In this document: positions 11,028 through 21,749 of the stretch, piece by piece
How positions within the stretch are numbered: position 1 is the first letter of the stretch
Layout: the number at the start of each line of letters is the position of its first letter
DNA from: Maniola hyperantus
Lineage: Eukaryota > Arthropoda > Insecta > Lepidoptera > Nymphalidae
Length of the DNA stretch: 64,000 bases
NCBI RefSeq assembly: GCF_902806685.2
Contig: NC_048541.1
Coordinates: forward strand, 2,663,465-2,727,464
Direction of reading: 5' to 3'
The notes under the pieces: model-generated
Seen by the model: the letters and a program-made list of their open reading frames with translations, nothing else
Database searches by the model: none
Told to the model about the DNA's origin: nothing
Made by a program: the position numbers and the translations under genes

Positions 11028-11452
11028 AAAAAAACCGGCCAAGTGCGAGTCAGACTCGCACACTGAGGGTTCCGTACTACAATCGTATTTTATATCGTCA
11101 TTTTGCACAATACATCAAAAACTATTGCGCCTAAAAATAAATCTGTTTTGGAAAGTACAAGTAAAGCCCTTTCATATGATACCCCACTTGGTATAGTAAT
11201 CTTACTCTGAAAGTTGAAAATAGCAATATTTGTTCATGAACACATTTTAATTATTTTTTTGTGATGTATCCACAAATTCACGGTTTTTAGATTTTTCCCC
11301 TCATGTCTGCTATAAGACCTACCTTCCTGCCAAATTTCATGATTCTAGGTAAATGGGAAGTACCCTATAGGTTGCTTGACAGACAGACAGACAGACAACA
11401 AATTGATCCTATAAGGGTTCCGTTTTTCCTTTTGTGGTACGGAACCCTAAAA
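11028..11452 (+). mobile_element. Repeat family R, complete copy
   Basis: Runs from AAAACCGGCCAAGTGCGAG to GGTACGGAACCCTAAAA, 425 bp. It includes the TTTCATATGATACCCCACTT block and an (ACAG)n microsatellite. It has no coding function; the small open frame inside is accidental. The class is unclear: no tRNA head, no strong terminal inverted repeat. Confidence 0.8.
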
Positions 11453-11946
11453 TGTAACAAACAGACATTCTTTCGCACTTTAATGTGGATGGATTATGTG
11501 CACTTTAATGTAGACCGTTTTTGGTGAAAACAATGTTCAATAAACTTTTATATTCTACAACCTCCAAATGTCTCGTGAAAGAAATATAAAAAAATTCGGC
11601 GACCTTGCGTCCTGCGTCCCACAAAGGTCAATGCACGGTGGTATAGGGGTGGAATATATCTCCAACTACATACCTATATATACCTACATACTTGAATAAT
11701 CTGTTTGATATCTTGCAAGGATTTATTTAGCTCTACATACCCATAAAAGGATACCTAAGATTTAAAATGCGATCAGTTTTTTACTACTCATTAGGTAGGT
11801 ACAATGTTTTGTAACAAAGTTACTTACTATGACTATTTTTCAACTTTTTTTTAAATGACACTTGCACAGACGGACAGTCAAACAGACAGACAGGCAGATA
11901 TGGGCTTGACGAAACCATAAGATAGGAGATCTCTCTCACTCGTTTA

Positions 11947-12016
11947 TTAACTCGTTTATTATGCTTATCTACAGATACTTCGAAGTATCTGTAGATAAGT
12001 ATAATAAACGAGTTAA
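11947..12016. repeat. 70-bp near-perfect palindrome
   Basis: Arms 11947-11981 and 11982-12016 pair over 35 bp with one mismatch and no spacer; the centre is ACTTCGAAGT. It lies only 37 bp from a second long palindrome. Confidence 0.9.
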
Positions 12017-12053
12017 CAGTGACGCACTTGTCATAAGGAATTAATTAAAAACC

Positions 12054-12127
12054 TACAATGAACCAAAAGCTTAATCCGCTGAAACGTTTCAGCGGATTAT
12101 AGCGAATTAAGCTTTTGGTTCATTGTA
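12054..12127. repeat. Long palindrome with a 10-bp asymmetry
   Basis: Left arm 12054-12085 pairs with 12086-12127. The right arm carries an extra 10 bp (TAGCGAATTA); the rest matches over 32 bp. The centre is GAAACGTTTC. Confidence 0.9.
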
Positions 12128-12458
12128 TATCATTGACCTCCGCAAAGTAACGCCTGCTTCTCCTACAACAATTAAAAACATGTTGAATACTGTGTTTTCT
12201 GCTGCGTTTGCATTATAAGGCATTGTCATACGTCAGGCATAATTCGTTCAAAAGCATCGACATAGGAGGTAATAATCTTTATTACAACGAAGTAGTACAT
12301 AAAAATTCTTTGTTCAAAAGTAACTTGCTTGACATTCCATCAAATCTCGAAAGTCAAAGAATTTACCCGATTTTCTGCCGCGTGAACGAAAATTCAACAG
12401 AACAAGTTATGAGATGGTTATAGTCACATACCACGACGGCCTGTAAAACATTCACACA

Positions 12459-12651
12459 TCTCTATATATAAAAATGAATCGCTAAATGTGTTGCTGATCG
12501 CAAATCTCGAGAACAGCTGAACCGATTTCGCTAATTCTTTTCTTTTAATATTCCTTGAAGTACGATGGCTCTTACTGAGAGAAAAATTTAAAGTATTAAA
12601 AAAATTAAAGAATCGACTGCTAGGCGGTACGAAGTTCGCCAGGGTAGCTAG
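12459..12651 (+). mobile_element. Helitron-like element H3, complete
   Basis: Starts TCTCTATATATAAAAATG after A and ends GCCAGGGTAGCTAG before T. Its reverse copy at 23651-23837 has the same ends. It is 193 bp with no coding capacity. Confidence 0.75.
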
Positions 12652-12817
12652 TGTTTAATATTTTTGGTGCTCACACTAACTAAACATGAGAATTCTGCAC
12701 CATTTGTGTGACAAGTCAAAATGTTTAACGCACTCGTCGCGCTTGCGCCCTGCAACCCCAATGGTACATTCACCCCGGGACACGATTCGCAAGGTCGCAA
12801 AGATCCTGCTGAGACCT

Positions 12818-13130
12818 TAATAGAGAAAGAGCCAACACGTGCCAGACCTTCGTTACTTTATAAAAGCTGAAAGTTTCTTTGCGTAATGTCCCCAGCACAT
12901 GGAGGAACGATCAGCGACTATGAAGTTTGGATCATGGTGGCTTTGTGAGATAACAGGTAATAAAAGTGTAAAAATCTTACGTCAAAGTATGAAGGCAATT
13001 TTTTATATTTTCTTTGGAATTCACACCATGCATTGCCAGACACTCAGTATGGTGGCAGCCCTCTGCCAGACACCATTAAAATTTAATAATTACAGCTTAA
13101 GGGTATCTGGCAGGGGGTTGCCACGAGTTG
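12818..13130 (+). mobile_element. MITE, family M3, right end lost
   Basis: Left terminal region GAGCCAACACGTGCCAGACC then CTTTATAAAAGCTGAAAG and GTCCCCAGCACATGGAGG. The interior TGCATTGCCAGACACTCAG is shared with 13620 and 19045. The right arm is replaced at about 13131 by a LINE 3' end. Confidence 0.7.
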
Positions 13131-13330
13131 TAATAGAATAGAATAGAATAGAATAATCTTTATTCGAGGTATTATAAATGGTGTAGGCAATATCGTTCTG
13201 TACAGCAGTGCAACACCTCGAACAGGTAGGCCACTCAGCTTGTGTTGAGACGTCGGGCCCCTCAGATCAGATAGAGGTTTGTCCTCTATGGCGAATATCT
13301 GAACTATACCAGATGCCCCAACGCTGATTT
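13131..13330 (-). mobile_element. LINE 3' end with (TTCTA)n tail
   Basis: On the minus strand the sequence ends in CGAATAAAGATTATT followed by a (CTATT)n-type repeat. AATAAA just before a microsatellite is the usual end of lepidopteran Jockey/CR1-like LINEs. It is 3' UTR only, with no coding part. Confidence 0.6.
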
Positions 13331-13619
13331 AGTAACAAAGGTGTACATTTTTTAATATACTATATATATGTAGATTGTATATTTTTAATAGTACTAGATA
13401 GACCACCTAGAAGGGTGAGCTATAAAACAACTTTCTATTAAAGTTGCATAAATAAAAAAGGGGTAATAGCATAATGCCCTGTAATAGGTAATAGTTATAA
13501 GAGAAAAAGTATAAGACTGTGTCGCTTTATATAGAGTTACCCTGTTATTTGGTCGGCGAGTGACGCATCATTACAGATGATTGGTTAGTAGCGAATGTAC
13601 GTGCATGATATTGATACGA

Positions 13620-13918
13620 GTATTATAGAGAGAGAGCCAGCGAGTGCCAGACCTTCGTTATTTTATAAAAGCTGAAAGTTTTTCTGCGAATTGTCCCCAG
13701 CACAGGAAGGAACGATCAGCTTCTATGAAGTTTGGATCATGGTGGCTTTATCTTCTTCGGAATAGCATTAGAAATCACGTCATGCATTGACAGACACTTA
13801 GGGTCGCGGCAACTCCCTACCAGACACTTCTAAACTTTAGGTGCCTGGCAGAAATAGAGTATAGAAATTTTCAGCATTTATGGAATAACGAAGGTCTGGC
13901 CCTCCTGGCCCTATTGTA
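13620..13918 (+). mobile_element. MITE, family M3
   Basis: Left arm AGAGCCAGCGAGTGCCAGAC and right arm AACGAAGGTCTGGCC...GGCCCT are inverted. It has internal TTTATAAAAGCTGAAAG and GTCCCCAGCACAGG blocks. A diverged full-length copy of about 300 bp. Confidence 0.75.
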
Positions 13919-13929
13919 ATATGAAAAGG

Positions 13930-14455
13930 ACAGACACAGTTTGACAGCACTAAATTTAATTTAGAGCTGTCAAACCTCGTAACTAAAAAAAAAAAAACTT
14001 TAGCTGCCAGTCGCGAGCCTATTGTTTAAATATTTTGTGGCTTGCACTAAAATTTTGAGTCTTTACATGCTGAAAATTCATGTTCCGTCCTTTTTATTAT
14101 AAAGAAAAAGAAGTCTAAATTTCGTTTAGAGAATGACAACAGAATCGGCGCCAATGTCGTTGTTAAACTGAAAGCTATCGACAGATTAGAAATAGCATTA
14201 TTATTAATAATTTCGGCCGTTAGAGCACCTAATCGATCTCCTAGAATCTAATTTCTTGGAGGGCGCCCGGTGCCGGGAGATGATTCGGTCGAGAAACGAG
14301 GTAAAAACGCTGAAAAAAGCTCATTATACGGTCGTTAGGTAGCTTTGCTGTGGGCTATATTAGCCGAAATATCTTTGAGGCTTTTATTATTTCTCTTTTT
14401 GCTTTAAGTGTTGTAGTCACGAGTCTCACGACTTCAAGGGCTTTGCTGAATCCAC
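13930..14455. other. Unassigned sequence
   Basis: No repeat family and no coding potential recognised. 14210-14290 is locally GC-richer (GGGCGCCCGGTGCCGGGAG). Confidence 0.4.
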
Positions 14456-14460
14456 ATTTT

Positions 14461-14880
14461 TAAAATCAATCAATCAATCAATCAGCCTGTTTGCGTCCAC
14501 TGCTGGACATAGGCCTTCCCAAGAGCACGCCACCACACACGATGCTCCGCCTTCCTCATCCGCCCACTTCCCGCTATCTTCTTAAGGTCGTCTGTCCAGC
14601 GGGTTGGAGGTCGCCCCACACTGCGCTTGCTGATACGCGGTCTCCACTCCAGAACACGTCTGCCCCATCGGCCATCGGTTCTGCGGCAGACGTGGCCTGT
14701 CCACTGCCACTTCAGCTGGCTAATTCGTTGGGCTATGGCGGTCACTCTGGTTCTCCTACGGATTTCCTCGTTACGGATTTTGTCCCTTAGAGAGATACCC
14801 AACATAGCCCGCCCGCTGAGCGATTGTGAACTTGTGGACAAGGGCAACTGTCAGTATCCACGTTTCAGCGCCATACGTCA
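14461..14880 (-). pseudogene. RTE-type retrotransposon 3' end with (TTGA)n tail
   Basis: Minus-strand open frame 14847-14482 (121 codons) encodes the RTE C-terminus: GRAMLGISLRDKIRNEEIRR, RTRVTAIAQRISQLKWQWTG, HVCRRTDGRWGRRVLEWRP, RSVGRPPTRWTDDLKKIAGS and a final VQQWTQTG followed by a stop. It is the best preserved RTE C-terminus in the window. It keeps the Gln codon that is a stop in the 9640 copy. The tail is (TTGA)n on the coding strand rather than (GAT)n. It is 5'-truncated and cannot encode an active enzyme. Confidence 0.85.
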
Positions 14881-14984
14881 TCACATTTTTAAAAACGACG
14901 ATGCAATCTTAGATGGATTCGGGCTAACCTGGAAGAGGTTTGGCAGTATTTATTAAATAATATAAGGAATAATAAAATAATATA

Positions 14985-15200
14985 ATATAATAAAAGGAAA
15001 AGGTGACTGACTGACTGACTGATCCATCAACGCACAGCTCAAACTAATGGACAGGTCGGGCTGAAATTTGGCATGCAGATAGCTATTATGACGTAGGCAT
15101 CCGCTAAGAAAAGATTTTTGAAAATTCATTCCCTAGGGGGGTGAAATAGGGGCTTCAAATTTGTGTAGTCCGCGCGGACGAAGTTGCGAGCATAAGCTAG
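14985..15200 (+). mobile_element. Helitron-like element H1
   Basis: AT-rich start, then AAAAGGAAAAGGTGACTGAC, AGCTCAAACTAATGGAC, GGGGGGTGAAATAGGGG, the CGCGGACGAAGTTGCG hairpin, and GCATAAGCTAG followed by T. The plus-strand copy is complete at the 3' end. Confidence 0.8.
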
Positions 15201-15835
15201 TTAAACCTAAAACTATTACAAATTCTTAGATTTATTTTGTTTGAAACGAAAACCAAAAAGTTTTTGTGCATTTTTCAGGATTCAGCACTTCTACTGACAA
15301 CTTGGAGTACAGTGTTTAGTATGTGATCCCGTTGTTGTCTGTCGAATCCCAACACCTTTACTGTCTAAATATAAGTGGCTCGTTGGATGTTATCATATAT
15401 TAGCAGGGATTTCGCGCGTTTATGGCGCTATAAAGAAAAGCGATAAAATAACGAGTGTGGCACTTTATGTGCCTTATCTGAATAGTTTACTGTTTAGATG
15501 CTGAGCCATTTGCTCTGTTATTGCTCGGGGGTGTTTTGTTCTAATTTCTTTAATATCACCATTATGGCTGAAAAATGTTTTCTCCGCACAAACCGATTCT
15601 TTTATTTATATGTTAGATAGGCACAGTAGGTACGTGATAGGTCGAGATGACAATCGTGGTATGTATGAGGCGTTACTAAGTGGGTGGCGGGTAATTTACT
15701 GCCTAACTAACCCGCCACCCTCTTTCGTTCGGGTGGAATTTCTATGAAAAACATTTTTTCAGTCGGGATCTACGTAATTGAGAAAACGTACCCTACATAC
15801 AAAATCCAAGTAAGTAAAAAAATCCCAGTGTACGG
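15201..15835. other. Unassigned sequence
   Basis: No gene seen. Around 15680-15725 the sequence GTGGCGGGTAA...CCCGCCACC forms an imperfect inverted repeat. Confidence 0.4.
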
Positions 15836-16011
15836 CCGCACGGCGAAATACCTATCCAGTTATTTCATAAAAGCTGAAAATTTTCCTACGCATTGTTTAC
15901 GCCTCGGTGTCCCCAACACACACACAGGTAAGAACGATCAGTGACAATGAAGCTTGGATCATCGTGGCTTTTATAAAATAACGAAGATCTGGCCCTCACG
16001 GGCTCTTAGTA
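15836..16011. mobile_element. MITE, family M3, internally deleted
   Basis: Keeps TTTCATAAAAGCTGAAAA, GTCCCCAACACACAC and GGATCATCGTGGCTTTT, then the right arm AAAATAACGAAGATCTGGCC ending GGGCTCTTAGTA. The centre is missing. Confidence 0.6.
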
Positions 16012-16805
16012 CATTACTACGGCTGTGCATTTTAGTCAACTGATGGCGAATGGCGATCATCACATTGAAGTTGTCAAACTACGCTACACTACGGCCTTCC
16101 AGCGTCTAGAACATACATTACTATTTACTACAGCGCGTCTGATTCTGCTGACTGCATCAACATGACCGAGTTGTTCAACATTGTCAGTTATAGCACTGTT
16201 ATAGTTCGTATGTGGAGTATCGATCGTAATTCGTAATACATTGAGCCGCGAGTCATAACAGCGTAATAACATTTTCAATAATGGTACACTCAATCATATA
16301 AATGTGTGTGAAACAATATTGTACAAGACATGAAAATTTTATTTATTTGTTAACGTACCGTTTATAGGTATACATATACAACTGATAATCAAAGAGCATA
16401 GACAAAATAAAACCAAAGATTTAAGGCTACTTCACACTATAAAATGAACAAAATATCAATTTTCGGCACTTCACAACGTGTTTGGAGCAAAATAAAACAA
16501 ATAAATTATTATATTTGTATTTTAAGTAGCATCGTTCGATATTTTTTGCTAAAAATAGTTTTAAGATTAATGGGGAAAATCAAAACACAGAATTTGTGCA
16601 GTTTTTCTTATCTTAAATGGCAACACTTACTATTCAACTCAAACGTCATTTTAGACGGCCATTTAGAGTGTTTAAATTTATTTGAAGCCGAAGAAGGAAT
16701 GCGGCTTAGAGATGGAAAAACTAAAATTAAAGACTCTAGGTATAATTTAGTTTATGTTTAGGTTAGGGTGCAATGGAATCAGCCGCACTGTTTTTCTAGT
16801 ATTGT
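16012..16805. other. Unassigned sequence with a 105-codon open frame
   Basis: The plus-strand frame 16444-16761 (105 codons) has no domain I recognise and an AT-driven composition (Lys, Ile, Leu rich). It has no splice or promoter context. I treat it as accidental. The rest shows no repeats. Confidence 0.35.
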
Positions 16806-16962
16806 CCCATAATCATTATCGTCGTCAACCGATAGACCTCCACTGCTGAATATATGGATTTCCAGACGCCACGGTGTTTCGCCGCCTGAACACGCCTGAA
16901 TCCAGCGGCTCCTTGCGAATCACTTGATGTCGTTCGTCCGTCCACCTAGCGTCGTGCTTCTC
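16806..16962 (-). mobile_element. RTE 3' end, short degenerate copy
   Basis: ATCATTATCGTCGTCAACC (tail) followed by GACCTCCACTGCTGAATAT and ATCCAGCGGCTCCTTGCG, complementary to the RTE C-terminal end. Several substitutions are present. Confidence 0.6.
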
Positions 16963-17518
16963 CGATATAAATAATGAATTCTTTTATGCATCCCACTGTA
17001 CATTAGTCCGATGAAATGTATCACGCAGAGCGCTGTACCCTTGCCAGGGGTCAGTCGCAAAAGGTTGCATCGTTATTGTTATCCCTCGCAGATACGCCAT
17101 TATGGCAAGTGATTAATGAATTTCATAAATGGACTCTTTCATTACTCCCACCAAATTAATTTATACCCTATCGACATTGAGTAAAGTGCACTTTTGCTTG
17201 TACACGTATGATTGGAACATATGTTTTTAATAATAGACCTGTCTAGACTTATCTGCTATTATTATCGGCGAAAAGTATAAAAAGTAAATAGGAAATCTAA
17301 TATTAATTAAACTGAGTGAAAGTAGAGAGGTTTTTTATTGAAAAAGTGGGTAGGTGCTTATATTTTATGAAGCATATTCTAAAGACCTTAATTTGAAAGG
17401 GTCTCTTAACTTAAGAAGTACTTAAGTTAAAGTAATGTATCGGAATCTGAACGATAAGGTTTTACGGGTTTTACCTTTTATTTGGAGTTTTCCAAAAATG
17501 ATCAAACATTAGTCAATC
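16963..17518. other. Unassigned AT-rich sequence
   Basis: No gene or repeat recognised. Confidence 0.4.
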
Positions 17519-17594
17519 TTAAAAACAGACAGACAGACAACAAAGTGATCCTATAAGGGTTCCGTTCTTCCTTTGAGGTACGGAGCCCTAAAAA
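17519..17594 (+). mobile_element. Repeat family R, 3' end fragment
   Basis: (ACAG)n, then GTGATCCTATAAGGGTTCCG and GAGGTACGGAGCCCTAAAAA, the last 75 bp of R. Confidence 0.75.
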
Positions 17595-17788
17595 TTACTG
17601 GACCTTTGCAACGATATATTTTCATCTATCAAAATTTGACTGATAGATGCAATTCTGCAAGTGGAACATATTATCATATTTAATACCTATATACAAACAA
17701 AAATTCATCTACTAAGGGATTTAATATAATTATAGCAAGCCAGGCACACAATGAAGACGAAAGACGAAATGTATGGCGCTCTATGAAT

Positions 17789-17920
17789 GGTAGAAATAAT
17801 GTAGGTACATCGACCTTTAGAAGGAGATAGCGGATTTGTAGAGCATTGTCTCTGTTGAGACCGACAAAACGTCATAATTATAGGTATTACTGACTGAGAC
17901 AACGCTCTACAAAACCGAAG
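17789..17920. mobile_element. MITE, family M4, right end lost
   Basis: Outer left sequence GGTAGAAATAATGTAGGTAC and inner inverted arms TTGTAGAGCATTGTCTCTG and GAGACAACGCTCTACAA. The outer right arm, seen in the copy at 53219-53387, is absent; sequence of family M5 begins instead. Confidence 0.65.
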
Positions 17921-18042
17921 TGTCCGTGAAAATACATATTAAGTATATAAAAATATGTATGACATAATATGTTATAAGCTACCATATATAAAACAAAAAC
18001 GAACGTATTTTCACGGACTCGGATCGGATGAGTGCGTAACCG
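17921..18042. mobile_element. MITE, family M5, left end lost
   Basis: Starts inside the left arm (GTCCGTGAAAATACATATT) and ends with the full right arm CGTATTTTCACGGACTCGG, ATCGGATGAGTGCG. The full copy is at 55519-55663. Confidence 0.65.
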
Positions 18043-18365
18043 CCGTAACTGTACCTGTACCTACCTACTTCTTAAAACTCCTAAAGTAACTTATTTTTTC
18101 AACAAAGTTTATAATAAACTAAGCTTCTCGCTCATTATGTCTGAGAATCGATTAAAAGCTCATCAGGGTTTAGGACGCGACCCCACCGCGCCCTAATTAA
18201 GCTCGTTCCACACTGACACGGTGTCATTAGCGAAATTACTTCAATTATATTAAGAACTCAATATAATTAGGAGACGATCATGCTTTGAAATAACCGTGAA
18301 ACCTCAATATTTCAAAAGAAACCTGAAGTAAGGTTTTCAAAAAACTCTAAACTTTCAAATATTTT

Positions 18366-18485
18366 ATAGTACCGGATGATGCCAGCGACTTCGTCAGCGA
18401 GGATATAGATTTTATTGAAAATCCCGCAAGAACTTTTAAATTTTCCGATATAAAAAGTAAGTTACTTTTTATCCCGGAAAATCTA
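18366..18485 (-). mobile_element. Helitron-like element H2, degenerate fragment
   Basis: GATGATGCCAGCGACTTCG, CAGCGAGGATATAG and TTTTATCCCGGAAAAT are H2 landmarks. The ends are decayed. Confidence 0.5.
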
Positions 18486-18690
18486 ACTTGTAACTAGTTT
18501 CTAAGAAATAAGAATACTTACACAAGAATACTATATAAAAAACTAATGTGAAGGTGAAAACTAAGTTTGTATAAAACAATAAAATTGTAAAAACTTCTGA
18601 TCGCAGAAGCGTCAACCGACCACCGCGACGATATCCAAAAGCAGCGGGAAAAAGGTGAATGCAACTCACCAAGAGCAAAAATATAATATA

Positions 18691-18926
18691 CTAGCTTATG
18701 CTCGCGACTTCGTCCGCGTGGACTACACAAATTTCAAACCCCTATTTCACCCCCTTAGGGGTTGAATTTTCAAAAATCCTTTCTTAGCGGATGCCTACGT
18801 TATAATAGCTATCTGCTTGCCAAATTTCAGCCCGATCCGTCCAGTAGTTTGTGCTGTGCGTTGATAGATGAGTCAGTCAGTCAGTCAGTCGGTCAGTCAG
18901 TCACCTTTTCCTTTTATATATTTAGA
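18691..18926 (-). mobile_element. Helitron-like element H1, complete
   Basis: Minus-strand copy from TCTAAATATATAAAAGG (right) through a (GACT)n block (18865-18905) and the CGCGGACGAAGTCGCG hairpin to CTAG at 18691, with A before it. Confidence 0.8.
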
Positions 18927-19044
18927 AGTATGGCCTGCTAGAGGTTAGGTCTTAGTCCTGCAATAGGCTGTAGCCTGTCGGTAGATCACTCTGCAAACTC
19001 AACTCCCTCTAGTTTGAGAAGCCTAAACCTATTAGTACCTATTA

Positions 19045-19429
19045 TAGAGAGACAGCCAGCGCGTGCCAGACCTTCGTTGTTTTATAAAAGCTGAAATTTT
19101 CTCTGCGTATTGTCCCCAACACTGGGAGGAACGCTTGTTTGGATATTGGTGGCTTTACAAAGTTTAATAAATTACGCTTAAGGATGTCTGGCGGGGGTTC
19201 CCACGACGCTATGTGTCTGGCAATGCATGACGCGATTTCTAATACCCCGAAGAAAATATAAAGAATTAGATTTTATACTTTGATGTAAGATTTTATACAT
19301 ATTTATTACCTGTTATCGCCCAAAGCCAACATGATCCAAACTAACGTTCCTCCCAGTGTTGGGGACAATACGCAGAGAAACTTTCAGCTTTTATAAAATA
19401 AGGAAGGTCTGGCACGCGCTGGCTCTTAG
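19045..19429 (+). mobile_element. MITE, family M3, full-length with long inverted arms
   Basis: 385 bp. The arms (CCAGCGCGTGCCAGACCTTC... and its complement) extend inward through TATAAAAGCTGAAA, CTCTGCGTATTGTCCCCAAC and ACTGGGAGGAACG, about 85 bp in all. TA at both borders would fit a TA-duplicating DNA transposon, but this is not proven. No coding capacity. Confidence 0.8.
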
Positions 19430-19830
19430 GCCATCATTTTCAAAGCATAATGCGTAATATGAAATTATTTTTTATTGCAACATCAACAAAACGAATTCAA
19501 ATCTCGTATTACATTTAAATGCGTTGATGTGTCCAAGACCATTGCACTACGCGTTGACGTACATCAGGGATACCATTTTAATACATACATAGAAATTTAA
19601 CCTTTATAATCTGACATGTAAGGTGTGTATTCGTATGATGGTAGTGTGTAGCTAGTTAATATGCAGGGAGTGATCAGGCTCCCGGGAGGCAAGGATGCGT
19701 TGATTGGTAGACGCATCGGTATGTGCAATGATATAACGATGTGACAGTATTATTATTATTGTTTAATTTCTGTTTTGATTGTGAAATAGTCCTTTTAGCC
19801 TCAATATATGCACTGTATCTATTGACTAGA

Positions 19831-20270
19831 AGCATGACAGACTAGTGGATAAGACATCCACCTTCGAGAGGTCGGGGGTACGATCCTGTACCCGTAGTAC
19901 AAGATTTTACGTCTCATCAAACCAAACCAAATTCGAGAGTCGAAATACTTCCGCGTTACAGTGAACTGGATCTTAAACGCCTTGTTTTAAAGCTCAAGTT
20001 TGTCTACACTTCTACAGCCAGCGCTCCAAGCGGAAACATTGCGAAATTAAAATCAGTGGCATTGAATATTTGACTTCAATTCAAGACTGTTTAGGTCCAT
20101 TTTACTGTAACGCGGAAGTATTTCGACTCTCGAATTTGGTTTCGTTTGGTGAGACGTAAAATCTTGTACTACGGGTACTGGCCTCTAACTTTTCGAAGTT
20201 ATGAGCGTTTTAAGCAGTTGATATCACTTGCTTTAACGTTGAAGGAAAACATCATGAGGAGTTCAGAAGG
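19831..20270 (+). mobile_element. tRNA-derived SINE S2, split by an M2 MITE
   Basis: Left half 19831-19891: head GACTAGTGGATAAGACATCC and B-box region GGGGGTACGATCC. Right half 20175-20270: CCTCTAACTTTTCGAAG, TTGCTTTAACGTTGAAGG and AAACATCATGAGG. The halves join across the M2 element, with GTAC duplicated. Confidence 0.8.
19892..20174 (-). mobile_element. MITE, family M2, nested in a SINE
   Basis: 283 bp, terminal inverted repeats CCGTAGTACAAGATTTTACG (left) and its complement, flanked by GTAC at 19888-19891 and 20175-20178. The interior is the reverse complement of the copy at 2754. Removing it with one GTAC gives a contiguous S2 SINE. Confidence 0.85.
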
Positions 20271-20527
20271 AATACGATGCAGAAGGTAAAATGGCTAAGA
20301 TTCAGAAAATAGTAGCCAATATGTCTTGGCATGTAACTTTTGTTGATGTCTACCACTATGGTAATATTTAACTACCTTTAGTTTTGAGTAAAATAATGCG
20401 TAAACATCAACCCTGTCATGAATCGGATGCGTGATAAGCTGTCCTGTCGGCTTCACGGAGGTGCATACTGATTGGCAGCTAGCTAGGTTGCATGGGAAAG
20501 ATAGCCCTTTAGATGTTACGCATAGTG

Positions 20528-20717
20528 TATATTTTTTTATAATTTTTTTTTACAAAGAATATTAGCCATGTTAGATGACTAATATTCCCCTTTCCTCTCC
20601 AACTAAGCGTCAGGCTTGAGCTAGGAGTAGGTACGACAATAGTGCAACGGGCGGGGTTTGAACCGTCGACCTTTCGGTTTTCAGTCCACTCCTTTACCGG
20701 TTGAGCTATTGAGGCTC
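20528..20717 (-). mobile_element. tRNA-derived SINE, family S1
   Basis: Minus-strand head GAGCCTCAATAGCTCAACC, anticodon-loop-like ACTGAAAACC, B box GGTTCAAACCC, and an A-rich 3' end. Very similar to the copies at 7338 and 23175. Confidence 0.8.
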
Positions 20718-20796
20718 AAATTCAGGTATAGGTACCTATTGTTTAGAATATTATAATGGGCGGAAGAAGAAGGAAGTTCTGTAGCACCGTTTTTAG

Positions 20797-20985
20797 GGTT
20801 CCGTACCTCAAAAGGAAAAACGGAACCCTTATAGGATCACTTTGTTGTCATTAGGACTGTCTGTCTGTCAAGAAACCTATAGGTTACTTCCCGTTGACCT
20901 AGAATCATGAAATTTAACAGGTAGGTAGGTCTTATAGCACACGTAGGGGGAAAAATCCAAAAAACCGTGTGTTTGTGCGTGAATT
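20797..20985 (-). mobile_element. Repeat family R, 5'-truncated
   Basis: AGGGTTCCGTACCTCAAAAG, CCTTATAGGATCACTTTG, a short TGTC block and GACCTAGAATCATGAAATT. It stops near 20985. Confidence 0.75.
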
Positions 20986-21084
20986 CGTGAAAAGCAAGAA
21001 AAAAAGGAGAGAGAGCAACCAGAGGGTCAGCACGAAGTAATGTAATACGGTTCCGTGGTGATCTCGCAGAGGGGAGGTTCTTTT

Positions 21085-21398
21085 TAACCGACTTCCAAAA
21101 AAGGAAGAGGTTCTCAATTCGTCGGAATCTTTTTTTTTTTTTTTTTTTTATGTATGTTCCCCGATTACTCGAAGACGCCTGGACCGATTTTGAAAATTCT
21201 TTTTTGTTTGAAAGGGTATACTTCAAAGTTGGTCCCATTTCAATTTGGTGAAGATCTGATGAACATCTTCGAAGATAGATACTGGAACTCCTCAACGGAT
21301 AAGAGTAAATTGCTCGCGATCAGTGTAATAGCTTAGTAAACAGTAGACTTTTAACCAGTCATAGCATAATTCCATGGGGCCACTAAAAATTGTGAAAT
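21085..21398 (+). mobile_element. Unclassified repeat with ACCGACTTCCAAAA head
   Basis: TTTTTAACCGACTTCC, GGTTCTCAATTCGTCGG, a T run (21130-21148), then ACCGATTTTGAAAATTC and GGTGAAGATCTGATGAACAT. Pieces recur at 30895 and 62140-62210. It runs straight into the foldback that follows and may form one element with it. The class is unknown to me. Confidence 0.5.
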
Positions 21399-21749
21399 AA
21401 AATTTTTTTACAAAAAAAATAAAAACCGACTTCGTTACACAAACACTAAAAATTGAAAAATAATTTAATTTATTACCGAATATATTATGTATACAAGAGT
21501 TAGTATAGTTCCATAATAATATTTTTGGGGTCGGTGCCAATGAGGTGCCATGGTGGAGTCCCATAAAAATATGAAGTCTAGACGATTCGCGCAGCTAAAG
21601 CTAATTGGCACCGGCACCAAAAAGTATTATTATGGAACTATATTAACTCTTGTATACATAATATATTCGGTAATAAATTCAATTATTTTTCTATTTTTAG
21701 TGTTTGTGTAACGAAGTCGGTTTTTATTTTTTTTGTAAAAAAAATTTAT
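21399..21749. mobile_element. 0.35-kb foldback element
   Basis: The left arm (about 21399-21542) and right arm (about 21603-21749) are inverted copies: AAAAACCGACTTCGTTACAC, TTTATTACCGAATATATTA, GTATACAAGAGTTAGTAT and their complements. The arms are about 140 bp with scattered mismatches and a 60-bp spacer. Non-coding. Confidence 0.8.

Noticed and set aside
16444..16761. 105-codon open frame as a small host gene
   Set aside because: Composition follows the local AT content, no motif, signal peptide, splice or promoter context is visible.
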